Positions 1 through 9,075 of a DNA stretch of 64,000 bases are shown piece after piece (positions within the stretch are counted from its first letter, which is position 1; every line of letters starts with the position of its first letter). Source of the DNA: Hydrogenophaga sp. PAMC20947 (lineage in GTDB: Bacteria; Pseudomonadota; Gammaproteobacteria; Burkholderiales; Burkholderiaceae_C); the NCBI RefSeq assembly GCF_004795855.1, contig NZ_CP039252.1, forward strand, positions 310,001 through 374,000, read 5' to 3'. The notes beneath the pieces are model-generated. The model was not told the DNA's origin, did no database searches, and worked only from the letters and a program-made list of their open reading frames with translations. A program made the position numbers and the translations under genes.

Positions 1-2099
1 CCAGTCCGTTTCCCAGCAACCGACTGACCCGGCTGAATTTTTCCAACGTGACCTACCGCCAGGTCAACTTGCCCAAGCCCGATTGCGCGATACAGGTCAG
101 CGACTGCAAGGACCTTGACGTGATCAACACGCTGGATGGTTTTTCCACCCAGCCCCGCATCACCGTGCCGTTCACGGGCGACATCGACGTGTCCACGGTC
201 AACAGCGACTCGGTGTACCTGATCAACCTGGGCGATACCCAGAGCTTTCGGGGTTTTGGCAGCAAGGTGGGCATCAACCAGATTCTGTGGGACCCCGACA
301 GCCAGACCCTGGTCTTTGAGCCCGACGAGCTGTTGGCCGAACACACCCGCTACCTGATCGTGGTCACCGACGGCGTGCGCGATACCCAAGGCAAGAAGCT
401 CAAAAAGAGCGACTACGCGGGCGAGCAAAACAGCCGCGACTGGCGTGATCGCTGGGACCGGTTGCTGCAGCGTCGGGATGGCCACGCCAGCAAGGGGCGC
501 GATGACGACGATTCGGGCTACGAGCGCGAGGTGCGCGATGCGGTGCGTTCGGTGCGCACGCGCGGGCCTTCGCTGGTGGCCGCAACCGTGTTCACGACGC
601 AGAGCACCACCGGCGATCTGGTGAAAATCATGCGCCAGATCAAACGCTCGCGCCCGGCGTCTGCGAATTTCATGATCGGGAGCAACGGGGGGGCTTCGAC
701 CCGTGCGGTTTTTAATGTGGCCGATGTCACCTCCATGAGTTTCCAGCGCCAGATCAGCACGGCCCCGGGGTTCACGACTGGCCCGCTGCCCACGACTGCA
801 TTGGGTGTGTTCACGGGAGCCGTGGGACAGATCGCTTACGGCACCTACAGCTCGCCAAACTACCAGGTTGCGGGCCAATACATACCCCCCGTGAACTCGC
901 TCACCGGCGCGCCAAGCGCGCAAGGCAACAAAGAACTGGTGTTCCAGCTCTTTGTGCCCGCAGGAGAGAAGCCAGCGGGTGGCTGGCCCGTGGCGATCTT
1001 TGGCCATGGCTTTACCGACAGCATGTACGGCGCCCCATGGACCGTGGCTTCGACGTTCGCCTCGCGCGGCATCGCCACCTTGTCGATCAACGTTTTGGGC
1101 CATGGGGGCGGTGCGCAGGGCAAGCTCAGCGTCACCACTTCCTCAGCCGCAACACCCATCGAGGTACCGGCCGGCGGCCGGGGTTTTGACCAGGATGGCA
1201 ACGGCGCCATCGATTCCACCGAAGGCGTCAATGCGGTTGCTCCGCGCGATGCCATCAGCAGCCGCGATGGCTTGCGCCAAACCGTGATCGATCTGCTGCA
1301 GCTGGTTCGGCAGGTGGAGGTGGGCATGGACGTGGATGGTGACGGCAGTGCCGATCTCAACGCCCAGCGCATCTACTACGCGGGTCAGTCGTTTGGTGGC
1401 ATTTACGGCACCATTTTGCTGGGCGTGGAGCCCAACATCCGGGCGGGTGTGCCCAACGTGCCCGGTGGCTCGATCACCGAAGTGGGACGGCAGGGCGCTT
1501 TCCGCTTCCTGACCGCTGCCGCCCTGGCCACGCGCCAGCCCCAGTTGCTCAATTTGCCTGTGACACCCGGTGTGCCGGTGCCGTTCAATCTGAACTTCAA
1601 CGAAAACATGCCGCTGCGCGATGTGGCACCGGTTGTCAACACCGTGCCCGGCGCGTTGGCCATTGCCCAGGTACTGGACCGGTATGAATGGGTGCAGCAG
1701 TCGGGTAACCCGGTGTCGTATGCGCCGCTGATTCGCAAGCAACCATTGTGGGGCGCTGCGGCCAAGTCGGTGATCGTGCAGTTTGCCAAGGGGGACCAGA
1801 CCGTGCCCAACCCGACGACCTCGGCCCTGATCCGGGCAGGTGGCCTGGAAGATCGCGCTACTTACTTCCGCAATGACCTGGCCGTGGCCAACAACGCGGG
1901 GGTGCCCAAGAATCCCCACACCTTCCTCACCAACATTGCATCGCTTTCGGCAGGGGGTTATGCGGTAGCAGGGCAAATACAGATCGCCGAATTCTTCAAG
2001 AGTGACGGCGCCGTGGTGATCGATCCGGACGGCACAGGGCCCTTCTTTGAAACACCGGTGGCCCTGCCGCTGCCAGAGACGGGCAACTTCATTCCCTGA
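1..2099 (+). CDS. VolA/Pla-1-like secreted lipase (alpha/beta hydrolase), 5' end cut by window
   Basis: The frame is open to the left edge (first whole codon at base 3), so the gene starts outside the window; a GTG at 48 is internal. The first residues (a PFPSN stretch and a Big-like region) resemble the N-terminal domain of bacterial virulence-factor lipases. The hydrolase core follows, with an oxyanion-type GHGF segment and the nucleophile elbow GQSFGG. Counting from the codon at 48, the likely triad is Ser448, Asp583 (KGDQTVP) and His624 (NPHTF). Two acidic DxDGxG loops near residues 390 and 430 look like calcium sites. Probably exported and acting on lipid esters; the substrate is inferred from family only. 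Confidence 0.75.
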   Translation, partial: SPFPSNRLTRLNFSNVTYRQVNLPKPDCAIQVSDCKDLDVINTLDGFSTQPRITVPFTGDIDVSTVNSDSVYLINLGDTQSFRGFGSKVGINQILWDPDSQTLVFEPDELLAEHTRYLIVVTDGVRDTQGKKLKKSDYAGEQNSRDWRDRWDRLLQRRDGHASKGRDDDDSGYEREVRDAVRSVRTRGPSLVAATVFTTQSTTGDLVKIMRQIKRSRPASANFMIGSNGGASTRAVFNVADVTSMSFQRQISTAPGFTTGPLPTTALGVFTGAVGQIAYGTYSSPNYQVAGQYIPPVNSLTGAPSAQGNKELVFQLFVPAGEKPAGGWPVAIFGHGFTDSMYGAPWTVASTFASRGIATLSINVLGHGGGAQGKLSVTTSSAATPIEVPAGGRGFDQDGNGAIDSTEGVNAVAPRDAISSRDGLRQTVIDLLQLVRQVEVGMDVDGDGSADLNAQRIYYAGQSFGGIYGTILLGVEPNIRAGVPNVPGGSITEVGRQGAFRFLTAAALATRQPQLLNLPVTPGVPVPFNLNFNENMPLRDVAPVVNTVPGALAIAQVLDRYEWVQQSGNPVSYAPLIRKQPLWGAAAKSVIVQFAKGDQTVPNPTTSALIRAGGLEDRATYFRNDLAVANNAGVPKNPHTFLTNIASLSAGGYAVAGQIQIAEFFKSDGAVVIDPDGTGPFFETPVALPLPETGNFIP

Positions 2100-2135
2100 T
2101 CGCCCATGCCCCTGGTGGGGGCAGGGTGCTTGGCC

Positions 2136-2171
2136 TATGAATCCACGGGCTCTCTCGCCCCTGGATTCATA
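2136..2171. terminator. Bidirectional hairpin between convergent genes
   Basis: A perfect 10-bp inverted repeat (TATGAATCCA / TGGATTCATA) encloses a 16-nt loop, just past the lipase stop and overlapping the stop of the convergent DOPA-dioxygenase-like gene. No long T run follows, so termination is inferred from position and stem strength. Confidence 0.55.
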
Positions 2172-2541
2172 AGTCGTAGGTCGGTGACTCTTCTGGCAAC
2201 ACGCTGAGATCCAGCGGGCGCACTGCGCCCATCCAGATGGCGCGGTCGCGGTGGTCGATCAGGTCGTGGCCGGTGATGGGGTGAATGAACACCACCAGGC
2301 TGCCCCGGTTCAAGGTCAACCAGGGAATCACCTCCCCGAACAGGGCTGCCTTGAACGCCAGCTGGCAACTCCCGTCGGGGTGAGGGCCGACCGGTTGGGC
2401 GTGCATGCGGCCCATCTTCAACGGGAACAATGCCGCCGCACCCTCGCACAGCGCTTTGGCAGCAGCCTGGCTGTCGGCATCGAAGTACACATGGGCGTGG
2501 TAGCCGTGGATGTCTGTGACAGGGGTGAGCGTTGGGGCCAT
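2167..2541 (-). CDS. DOPA 4,5-dioxygenase family protein
   Basis: This 124-residue protein has the usual length of the bacterial DOPA 4,5-dioxygenase family. It opens with IHGYHAHVYF (His12, His15, His17), and further histidines at 47, 54, 87, 92 and 97 could form the metal site. The family cleaves catechol-type rings with Fe(II); in bacteria the natural substrate is usually unknown. No signal peptide, so cytoplasmic. The next gene on the same strand ends 30 bp upstream, suggesting a two-gene operon with the SRPBCC protein. Confidence 0.8.
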   Translation of the reverse strand: MAPTLTPVTDIHGYHAHVYFDADSQAAAKALCEGAAALFPLKMGRMHAQPVGPHPDGSCQLAFKAALFGEVIPWLTLNRGSLVVFIHPITGHDLIDHRDRAIWMGAVRPLDLSVLPEESPTYDL

Positions 2542-2571
2542 GGAGGGTCTCGCTGTGGGTTTCAGGGTTGT

Positions 2572-3018
2572 TCAGCCGGGGACCTGGGCTTCGACGAGCA
2601 GGGCCAGCAGCTGCAGCGACTGTTGCCAGCCCATAGTGCAACCGTCAAGTGGAATCATGGCTGGAATGCCTTCTTGCACGATGCTCAGCTCGGTCCCGCA
2701 GGGCACGGGTTTGAACGCCATGGTGGTGCGCATTTCGCCCGGCAGATGGGTGTCCTCAAACACGTCGGTGTTCACGATGCGCTCGTTGGGCACGAGCTCG
2801 ACGTACATGCCCCCGAAGGCGTGGCTTTGCCCATTGGCCAGGTTGGTGAAATGCATGCGGTAGCGCCCGCCGACGGTGGCGTCGAGCTCGAAGACCTTGC
2901 AGGTGAATCCGTGAGGGGGCATCCATTTGGGGATGGCGTCGGGATCGAGGCAGGCCCGATAGACCCGCTCGGGTGGGGCTGCCAGGACGCGGTGGAGGGT
3001 GACGGTGCCAGCGGTCAT
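2572..3018 (-). CDS. SRPBCC/AHSA1-type START-like domain protein
   Basis: About 148 residues forming one SRPBCC domain of the AHSA1 (activator of Hsp90 ATPase-like) type: the N-terminal APPERVYRAC segment, the mid-domain GGRYR motif and the C-terminal GWQQSLQLL helix are all typical. The ATG at 3018 is chosen because GGGAG lies at good distance before it; a longer frame reaches 3087 but lacks such a site. The family binds hydrophobic ligands in a helix-grip fold, and no ligand can be read here. It lies directly upstream of the DOPA-dioxygenase-like gene on the same strand. Confidence 0.75.
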   Translation of the reverse strand: MTAGTVTLHRVLAAPPERVYRACLDPDAIPKWMPPHGFTCKVFELDATVGGRYRMHFTNLANGQSHAFGGMYVELVPNERIVNTDVFEDTHLPGEMRTTMAFKPVPCGTELSIVQEGIPAMIPLDGCTMGWQQSLQLLALLVEAQVPG

Positions 3019-3265
3019 GGGCAGCTCCCGGGCAGAGTGGTTGGAATGAAACGGTTCGATGGGCTTTGAGCTATCGCCTGCACTCACGACGGATGGCGCA
3101 CGCCCTGTTCGACATCAGGGGATTCAGTCTACCTTCAGTTTGGGGCGGATGGCGCCGCAAAAACACGTCAGGCTTGCGCTCCATCTCCGCGCAGGGCGCT
3201 GATGTTTGGAGCCCAATAGGCTGCCCAGCGTGCTGGATAGAACCCGGGTCCTGGCGGCTATCGGA

Positions 3266-4492
3266 TCAGGGCTGCACAGCAGGCTGAAACGGGTTGCTGG
3301 AAGTCGAGGCGCTGGAGGCGCTCGAGGTGGGACGCACCGACAGCAAGGCCATTTGCTCGGCCTGGTTGAGGGCCTCCAGGGGTTGGGCAGTGGCGGGATC
3401 GACCGTGACCACCCCCACGCCCACTTGCGGGACGAAGCAGAGCTTCGATTGCCACTCACCCGTCACTGCCAGCGGCCGGCCAGCGAGCTCCAGCAAATGA
3501 CCCACCACTGCATCGATGGCATTGTGGTGGCCGTCTGAGGACATGACCACCACGAAGCACCTGGGGTGGTAGAGCCCCACGGTGCAGCGGAAGCCGGCCG
3601 CTTGGCGAATGCGCGCAGCCAGCGTCACCAGAATCTGACCGTCGATCTTGTGATCCTCGCACCCTGCGACTTCGTACAGATTGCTCAGGTACAGGCAAAT
3701 GACACTGCAGCTTGCGTTCAATCGCGCGCTGCGCCAGAAAGCGTGCTCGATCTGGGACAAAAGGGCCGGCCCTGTGGGCAGGCCGGTGGCCGGTTCGGCG
3801 CCCAGTTCCAGGCGCAACAGGCGTTTGAGCAGCCGGATCTCCCGGTGGCGAAGCAACACCAGCACCGTGACGATCAGAAAGTAGGCGAGGGTGATGGTTG
3901 CGGTCAACAGCCAGAACAGCGTGCCTGCTTGCACGCCCAGCGCTTTGGTGTAGAGACCGGCCACCATCAAGTCCAGGCAAACGATGGCGATCACCATCCA
4001 ACGGGCCAGGGGGTCACCCAACACAGCGCTTCGGACCACGGCGATCAAGGCCAGTACGGCGGGGACCATGTTTGCGGCCGCGACCCACCACAACAAAGCC
4101 TGAAACGCTTCGGCGTCGATCTGGCTGGCGCGCAGGGCCAATGCCATCGCCAGCAGCGCAAGCACGGCGCCGCCCCAGTGTGTCAATCGGTGCACCTGGC
4201 GGTCTTCGTGGGGCCCGCTGAGCCAGTCGCCCAGAAAATACAGCGCCATGGCACCGGCGCCCGGGCCCAGGCAGGCTTTGAGCACCCGCATCGGTGGCTG
4301 GGGGAGTCCAGGGAACACCGCTTCTGGAAGGCCCGTGATCACCACGCAGCTGGACCCGGTGACCAGAATGAACAACACATTGCGCAGCGATCCGCTCGAC
4401 CGATGGGCGATGCCATCGCCAACGGCCAGCGCCAACAGCATGAGCATGCCGCCCAGCATCGTGAACCAGATAGCGAGTTCAGGAATGGGCAT
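3266..4492 (-). CDS. Seven-TM membrane protein with degenerate GGDEF domain
   Basis: About 408 residues. Roughly seven hydrophobic helices fill residues 5-225, then comes a GGDEF-like domain (about 235-385). The domain entry TGLP is recognisable (compare DxLTGLPNR), but the catalytic loop reads YHPRCFVVVM where active diguanylate cyclases have GGDEF, and the metal-binding FxDxDxFK strand reads LYLSNLYEVA. The protein should therefore not make c-di-GMP; it may be a binding or sensor relic. ATG at 4492 is taken; a TTG one codon upstream is also in frame. The C-terminus is a Ser-rich tail. Confidence 0.7.
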   Translation of the reverse strand: MPIPELAIWFTMLGGMLMLLALAVGDGIAHRSSGSLRNVLFILVTGSSCVVITGLPEAVFPGLPQPPMRVLKACLGPGAGAMALYFLGDWLSGPHEDRQVHRLTHWGGAVLALLAMALALRASQIDAEAFQALLWWVAAANMVPAVLALIAVVRSAVLGDPLARWMVIAIVCLDLMVAGLYTKALGVQAGTLFWLLTATITLAYFLIVTVLVLLRHREIRLLKRLLRLELGAEPATGLPTGPALLSQIEHAFWRSARLNASCSVICLYLSNLYEVAGCEDHKIDGQILVTLAARIRQAAGFRCTVGLYHPRCFVVVMSSDGHHNAIDAVVGHLLELAGRPLAVTGEWQSKLCFVPQVGVGVVTVDPATAQPLEALNQAEQMALLSVRPTSSASSASTSSNPFQPAVQP

Positions 4493-4566
4493 CAATAGCG
4501 GTCAAACTGCATCAGAAGGTGTCAAACGGGTGGAGGAGGTGTCTGGGTATGGGCTGTGCGTTCGGC

Positions 4567-5763
4567 TCAGGCCGGCGTCCACGCGCCATCACTGGCACTG
4601 GACCGTATCACCGCATCGACAAAGCGCAGGCCCATCCAGCCGTCGTCGGCATTCGGAAAGTGCAGGCTCAAAGGATCGGGCGGCTGGCCAGCGCGTCGGG
4701 CCGCAATGGCCTCTGCTGCATCAGAATATAGATTGGCAAAGGCCTCGGGGAATCCTTCCGGGTGACCGGCGGCGATCCGGCTGGACCGAGCGGCGAGCGG
4801 CAAGGTGCCGGGTCCACCCGGGGTGCGCACCTGCGCGGGCGCATCCAGTGGCTTGAAGTGCAAGACCTGCGGCTGCTCCTGTGCCCACTCCAGGGTGCCA
4901 AGCGAGCCGCTCACGCGTATGCGCATGGCGTTTTCCATGCCGGCGGCTGCCTGTGTGACCCAGAAGCTGCCGCGTGCCCCACCGCTCAGGCGCAAGAGGG
5001 CGCCCGCGTAGTCGTGCGCCTGGCTGCCTGGCACGATGGGGCCCGCGTCGGCCGCCAATTGCACCACTTCGAGCCCCGTGATGAACCGCAGCAGTTGGTG
5101 GGCGTGGGTTCCGATGTCGCCCATGACCAGCGATGCGCCAGTGCGAGCAGGGTCGGCTTTCCAGGCCGCCCGGCCCGGCCCGGGCTTGGCGCGCCCGCCC
5201 TGCACATACTCCACCTGTACCAGCCGAAGCTCACCCAGCTCGCCGTTGGCCACCATGGCGCGGGCCTGGCGCACCAGGGGGTAGCCGCTGTAGTTGTGGG
5301 TCAGGCAAAACACCAGCCCGCTCTCCTTTACCCGCTGGCGCAATTGCGCGGCTTCGTCCAGCGTGTTGGTCATGGGTTTGTCGCAAATGACGTCAAAGCC
5401 CTGTGCCAGTGCCGCCATGGCGTAGGGAAAGTGGCTGTCATTGGGGGTCATGATGGCCACCACTTCAGCCCCGTCGGCACGATCCGCTTCGGCATCGAAC
5501 AAGGCCTGGGCGCTGGGGTAGCTGCGCTCGACGGGCAGGCCCAGGCTGGCGCCCGCGCTCTGGGCCTTGTCGGGTTGACTCGACAGGCATGCCGCAACGA
5601 GATCGTAGCGATCGTCCAGTCGGGCAGCCTGGCGGTGGGTGGCACCGATGAACGAACCAGCCCCCCCGCCAATGACCGCGAGGCGCAGGCGGCGCCCCAG
5701 CAAGGCGATCACAGGGTTGGGCGCGGGGGATTGTGGGGCCGGTGAGGAAAGCGGGTGCGGCAT
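4567..5763 (-). CDS. Gfo/Idh/MocA family oxidoreductase
   Basis: About 398 residues. The N-terminal Rossmann fold has the dinucleotide motif VIGGGAGSFIG (residues 29-39) and the family's catalytic (E)KP segment, here CDKPM, near residue 129. A C-terminal alpha/beta domain binds substrate (MGDIGTHAHQLL region). Members oxidise or epimerise sugars and inositols with NAD(P). Start taken at ATG 5763; TTG at 5790 is in frame. No clear Shine-Dalgarno for either. It stands alone, so the substrate is not indicated. Confidence 0.85.
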   Translation of the reverse strand: MPHPLSSPAPQSPAPNPVIALLGRRLRLAVIGGGAGSFIGATHRQAARLDDRYDLVAACLSSQPDKAQSAGASLGLPVERSYPSAQALFDAEADRADGAEVVAIMTPNDSHFPYAMAALAQGFDVICDKPMTNTLDEAAQLRQRVKESGLVFCLTHNYSGYPLVRQARAMVANGELGELRLVQVEYVQGGRAKPGPGRAAWKADPARTGASLVMGDIGTHAHQLLRFITGLEVVQLAADAGPIVPGSQAHDYAGALLRLSGGARGSFWVTQAAAGMENAMRIRVSGSLGTLEWAQEQPQVLHFKPLDAPAQVRTPGGPGTLPLAARSSRIAAGHPEGFPEAFANLYSDAAEAIAARRAGQPPDPLSLHFPNADDGWMGLRFVDAVIRSSASDGAWTPA

Positions 5764-5862
5764 GGCAGAGTCAATGCGTTGTGGATGCAACGATTGTGCG
5801 CCGCCTTCATCGGCAGGCCGTGGCCGTTGCCCTGGCCCAGGGGGCCTTCACTGCGCGGAGCA

Positions 5863-6327
5863 TCAAGGGCAGGTTCGGGCGGCTCGGTAGCCCGAGCCTT
5901 CCCAGCGCCAGATCGGTGCGCAGGGGCCCAGGCCTTGAACGGTGAGATGGGCGTAGCCTTGGCGCTGCATCGGCAGGGCAACGAGGGTGCCGGCCGTCTT
6001 GAGTTGACTGACCCATTCGCCCTTGATCTGGACCCACAGTTCGGTGAGCTGGCCCGTCGCGCCCAGACAAGGGGAGCCTGAGAGCACCACGGCCCGAGCC
6101 GGCCGGTTGGTGTCACCGAGGTCAAACGGCCGCACCTCGTAGCTCACCGGTTCGCCCGCGCAAGCCGGGTCCACCAACGAACCCTGGACGGCCGTCGCGG
6201 GATCACTGTCCAGGGCACGGGGGGGCTGGGCACCTGGCGCACGGACCGGTGCGGCGGGCCCCGTCACGGAACAGGCCGAGAGTATGGCGGTCATGGCCCA
6301 GGCGATCATCGATGGCATCCATCTCAT
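5863..6327 (-). CDS. Small outer-membrane-type lipoprotein, unknown function
   Basis: 154 residues. A short signal peptide ends in the lipobox LSAC (Cys19), followed by a Pro/Ala-rich linker and a compact domain with three further cysteines. ATG at 6327 is fixed by AAGGAG seven bases upstream; the frame extends further but the longer N-terminus has no signal. No known domain recognised. Predicted to be lipid-anchored in the envelope. Confidence 0.65.
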   Translation of the reverse strand: MRWMPSMIAWAMTAILSACSVTGPAAPVRAPGAQPPRALDSDPATAVQGSLVDPACAGEPVSYEVRPFDLGDTNRPARAVVLSGSPCLGATGQLTELWVQIKGEWVSQLKTAGTLVALPMQRQGYAHLTVQGLGPCAPIWRWEGSGYRAARTCP

Positions 6328-7000
6328 GCCGTTCTCCTTGGTAGGCAAAGTGGTTTTCATGGTAGGGCCTGTTCGCGCCATTTGGCAAGAAGCGTTGTGT
6401 ATCCAACCCTTGTGGGCCGTGGCTCCACAACCAGGCGAAACGCGATACGGGTGCCGCCAATAAGCCCCTGCAGACGAAGCGCGACATGCGAACTGGGACG
6501 ACAATCCCTTGTGGGGTGTGATCGTTAGGCCGTGTCCGATCGGTCGTGGCCTGCGTGCCCAGCGCACAAAGGTTGCATGGCGTGAGGATTGCGAGGCTGC
6601 CGTCAGTTAGGGGGGCGAGACCGAGGGTTGCGTGGGCTTTCAGCGATGGATCGACTGGGCTGCGCACCGCCGGTTGGTGTTGTCCAAACGCTGGGCCAAA
6701 CGCTCTCGCATCACTTTGAAGGGATCACTGCGAACATGCAGAATGGGTGACCCAGCACCTGCGTGGAGGCCATGAAAGGTTTGCCGCAACAGGCCAGGCG
6801 GGCGGTTCGGAGCAGGCGAGCGAGTAAAAATGCTTCGCACCCGCCTGTTTCTGCCTGCCTAAGTGGACGTTGAGGTATTTTCCTTGCAGCCCGTTTCAGG
6901 CTGAGTTGCCCCACCCGTCGGGCCTCATCACGCACCGGTGCGGAGAGGCAAATTCCATACAAAACGGTATTGAGGCCGTTTTCAACCTGTTCAATTCATC
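6328..7000. other. Intergenic region, 673 bp, without convincing gene
   Basis: It lies between the divergent lipoprotein and deacetylase genes, so promoters for both should be here. No ORF with family resemblance or good initiation site was seen. It contains the 14-mer GCACCCGCCTGTTT (6837-6850), whose exact reverse complement occurs at 10138-10151, and a nearby partial complement CAGGCGGG at 6795-6802. Confidence 0.5.
6837..6850 (+). repeat. 14-bp motif GCACCCGCCTGTTT, copy 1
   Basis: Exact reverse complement of bases 10138-10151. With CAGGCGGG at 6795-6802 it can form a loose stem. Function unknown; operator or hairpin remnant are both possible. Confidence 0.45.
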
Positions 7001-8005
7001 ATGTCCCGTCTCGCAGATACTGTCTTTCGGCTCGCCTCTCGTTCGCTGCGGGTCAGCCTGCGGCAGATTCCTTTGGGGTTTTCCCGGGCAGTGTCCTCTT
7101 CGACTCTGCCGATTTTCATTTTTCACGCGGTCGAGGAAAACCCCAAGCCTTACATCAAGCATTTGTACGATTACCATACGCCCGAGAGTTTTGAGCGGGT
7201 TCTGGATGAAATTTTGCGAAATTTCAGGCCGTTGGAGGACCTGTCTCCGCAGGGGATTGCACGTGCGGGCGCTGACCAATTTCTGGTCACTTTTGACGAT
7301 GGCTTGCGATCTTCGTACGAAGTGGCCGCTCCGATACTTGAGCGCAAAGGCATCCCGTCGATTCATTTCCTGATCACGGATTTCCTGGCAGGCTCGTCTG
7401 CTTCACGCGTGGAGGAAAAGTTCAAAGCCAGTCTGCTGAAAGAAGCACTGAGCCACAGATCGTTGCGCGATCAGGCTGATGTGGCATCCATACTGGCCCA
7501 TGCGGGGTATGTTGGTGCGCCTGAAGACGCTCTGATGTCGGTGCGATTGGCCGATGGCGCGGTCTATGCCGAGGTTGCCGAGCGCTTGGAAATCGATATG
7601 GACGCCTATTTTCGCGCGGATCGCCCCTACATCACCCACGATGAGGCGGCCGACTTGGCCCGCCGCGGCTTTATGTTGGGGGCGCACAGTCGCGACCACC
7701 CGCGCTATTGGGAAATCGGGCTGGACGAACAGGTGGAGCAAACCCTGCGCAGCATGCAGCATGTGCAGACCGCTTTCGGCCTACCTCACCGCTACTTTGC
7801 GTTTCCCTACAAGAACAAGGGCATCACTTCGGCGTTTTACGACCGCACACATGATGCTGTTGATCTGTTTTTCACGACCAGTGGCTGGGGAAACCGCATG
7901 AACCGCCAGAAAGTTTTTCACCGCGTGGGCTTGGACAGCACCGGCAGCGCCTCGCAGGCGCTCCAGAGCGGATGGAGACCCTTTCCGCTAAGCCTTGTGC
8001 AGTAA
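7001..8005 (+). CDS. Polysaccharide deacetylase (NodB-type) family protein
   Basis: 334 residues. The catalytic/metal motif TFDDG is at 97-101 (Asp99, Asp100) and the metal-binding HSRDH at 229-233, the two signatures of carbohydrate esterase family 4. About 125 residues separate them, longer than in compact NodB domains, so an insertion is present. The protein is expected to remove N-acetyl groups from a surface or periplasmic polysaccharide. No clear signal peptide. It converges on the minus-strand acyltransferase gene, with 19 bp between them. Confidence 0.85.
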   Translation: MSRLADTVFRLASRSLRVSLRQIPLGFSRAVSSSTLPIFIFHAVEENPKPYIKHLYDYHTPESFERVLDEILRNFRPLEDLSPQGIARAGADQFLVTFDDGLRSSYEVAAPILERKGIPSIHFLITDFLAGSSASRVEEKFKASLLKEALSHRSLRDQADVASILAHAGYVGAPEDALMSVRLADGAVYAEVAERLEIDMDAYFRADRPYITHDEAADLARRGFMLGAHSRDHPRYWEIGLDEQVEQTLRSMQHVQTAFGLPHRYFAFPYKNKGITSAFYDRTHDAVDLFFTTSGWGNRMNRQKVFHRVGLDSTGSASQALQSGWRPFPLSLVQ

Positions 8006-8024
8006 GCGCCCGCCAACCAACCAA

Positions 8025-9065
8025 TCAGCGGCGAATACCCAGTGTCCAGGAGAGCCAGCGCTCAATGAAAGCAATGGCTGGCCACATCAGTAGAGCAGCC
8101 ACAGTGAGTATCAGCCCTCCCCAGGGCAAGCTGTGCTCCATGGTGTCCAGGCTGGTTCCAGTGGCAATACTCAGTACCACTTTGACGCCTTTGATCGCGA
8201 GCATGTGCAACACGAGGATGCCCATGCTGTGTTGACCGATGAAGGCCAAAACAGCCTGCCATCTGGGGCTTGCCAGCCTGACCAGCATCACGGACATTCC
8301 GATGCCTGCCAGGGCAAACATCAAGAACAAAACCGGTTGATGGATCGTGGGGCCAGCCAGTCCGACGGCACCGTTGGTGGGCGAAAAGAGTGAGAGGCCC
8401 AGCAGGACCACAAACGCCATCCATCGCAGGCCTTTTGCCCACTGATTGACGGGATCGTGTCGCCTGAAATCCAGGCCCAGCTGGATGAAGACAGCGGCTC
8501 CCATGGCGGGAAGCAGGCTGAAGGGTGGGTTGAACTGTTCCTCTATCAATGCCGCGATCGAGAAGCACAACAGCAGGATGGCGTACTTGACAACGGGGTG
8601 GGTTGTCTGTGCGTTGAGCGCCTGCACGGCGCTCTGCGACAGGAAGAGGGCCATCAGGAACCAGAGTGGGCTGTTGACCAGCAGACCGTCGCCCACTGAG
8701 CCGTAGAAAATTCCCATGAATGGCTGCCACAGACCATAGCCGAACTGCGCCACCGTGATTCCGGCTGCCTGTGCAGCCGCATACCCGAGAACGTAGAACC
8801 CGTAACCCAGCAAGGCGTAAAAAAAGTAGGGAACGAGCAGTGTTTGGACTCGACGTCGCAGGAAGGTGGCGAACCGGGTGCCACCCGGTTTGAGCGTCAT
8901 GCCGGCGGCAAAGAAGAACAGCGGGACGTGAAACGAAAAAATCCACATGTACCAGACCGGTACATCCGACAGTGACCAGACATGCCCCGTCACGATGAGC
9001 AACATGCCCCATCCCTTGAGGGCATCGATCCAAATTTCCCGGGTGGGGGTTTTCGTTTCTGCCAT
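8025..9065 (-). CDS. Acyltransferase-3 family membrane protein
   Basis: 346 residues with about ten hydrophobic helices. The N-terminus carries the family's signature WIDALKGWGM...TGH (catalytic His near 27), and RRRVQTLLVPYFF follows the second helix. Such proteins transfer acetyl or other acyl groups to exported polysaccharides at the inner membrane. The neighbouring deacetylase, flippase-like gene and UDP-glucose dehydrogenase support a role in surface glycan decoration. The upstream gene on the same strand ends 10 bp away, so they probably share a transcript. Confidence 0.85.
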   Translation of the reverse strand: MAETKTPTREIWIDALKGWGMLLIVTGHVWSLSDVPVWYMWIFSFHVPLFFFAAGMTLKPGGTRFATFLRRRVQTLLVPYFFYALLGYGFYVLGYAAAQAAGITVAQFGYGLWQPFMGIFYGSVGDGLLVNSPLWFLMALFLSQSAVQALNAQTTHPVVKYAILLLCFSIAALIEEQFNPPFSLLPAMGAAVFIQLGLDFRRHDPVNQWAKGLRWMAFVVLLGLSLFSPTNGAVGLAGPTIHQPVLFLMFALAGIGMSVMLVRLASPRWQAVLAFIGQHSMGILVLHMLAIKGVKVVLSIATGTSLDTMEHSLPWGGLILTVAALLMWPAIAFIERWLSWTLGIRR

Positions 9066-9075
9066 GGCGACGGGA

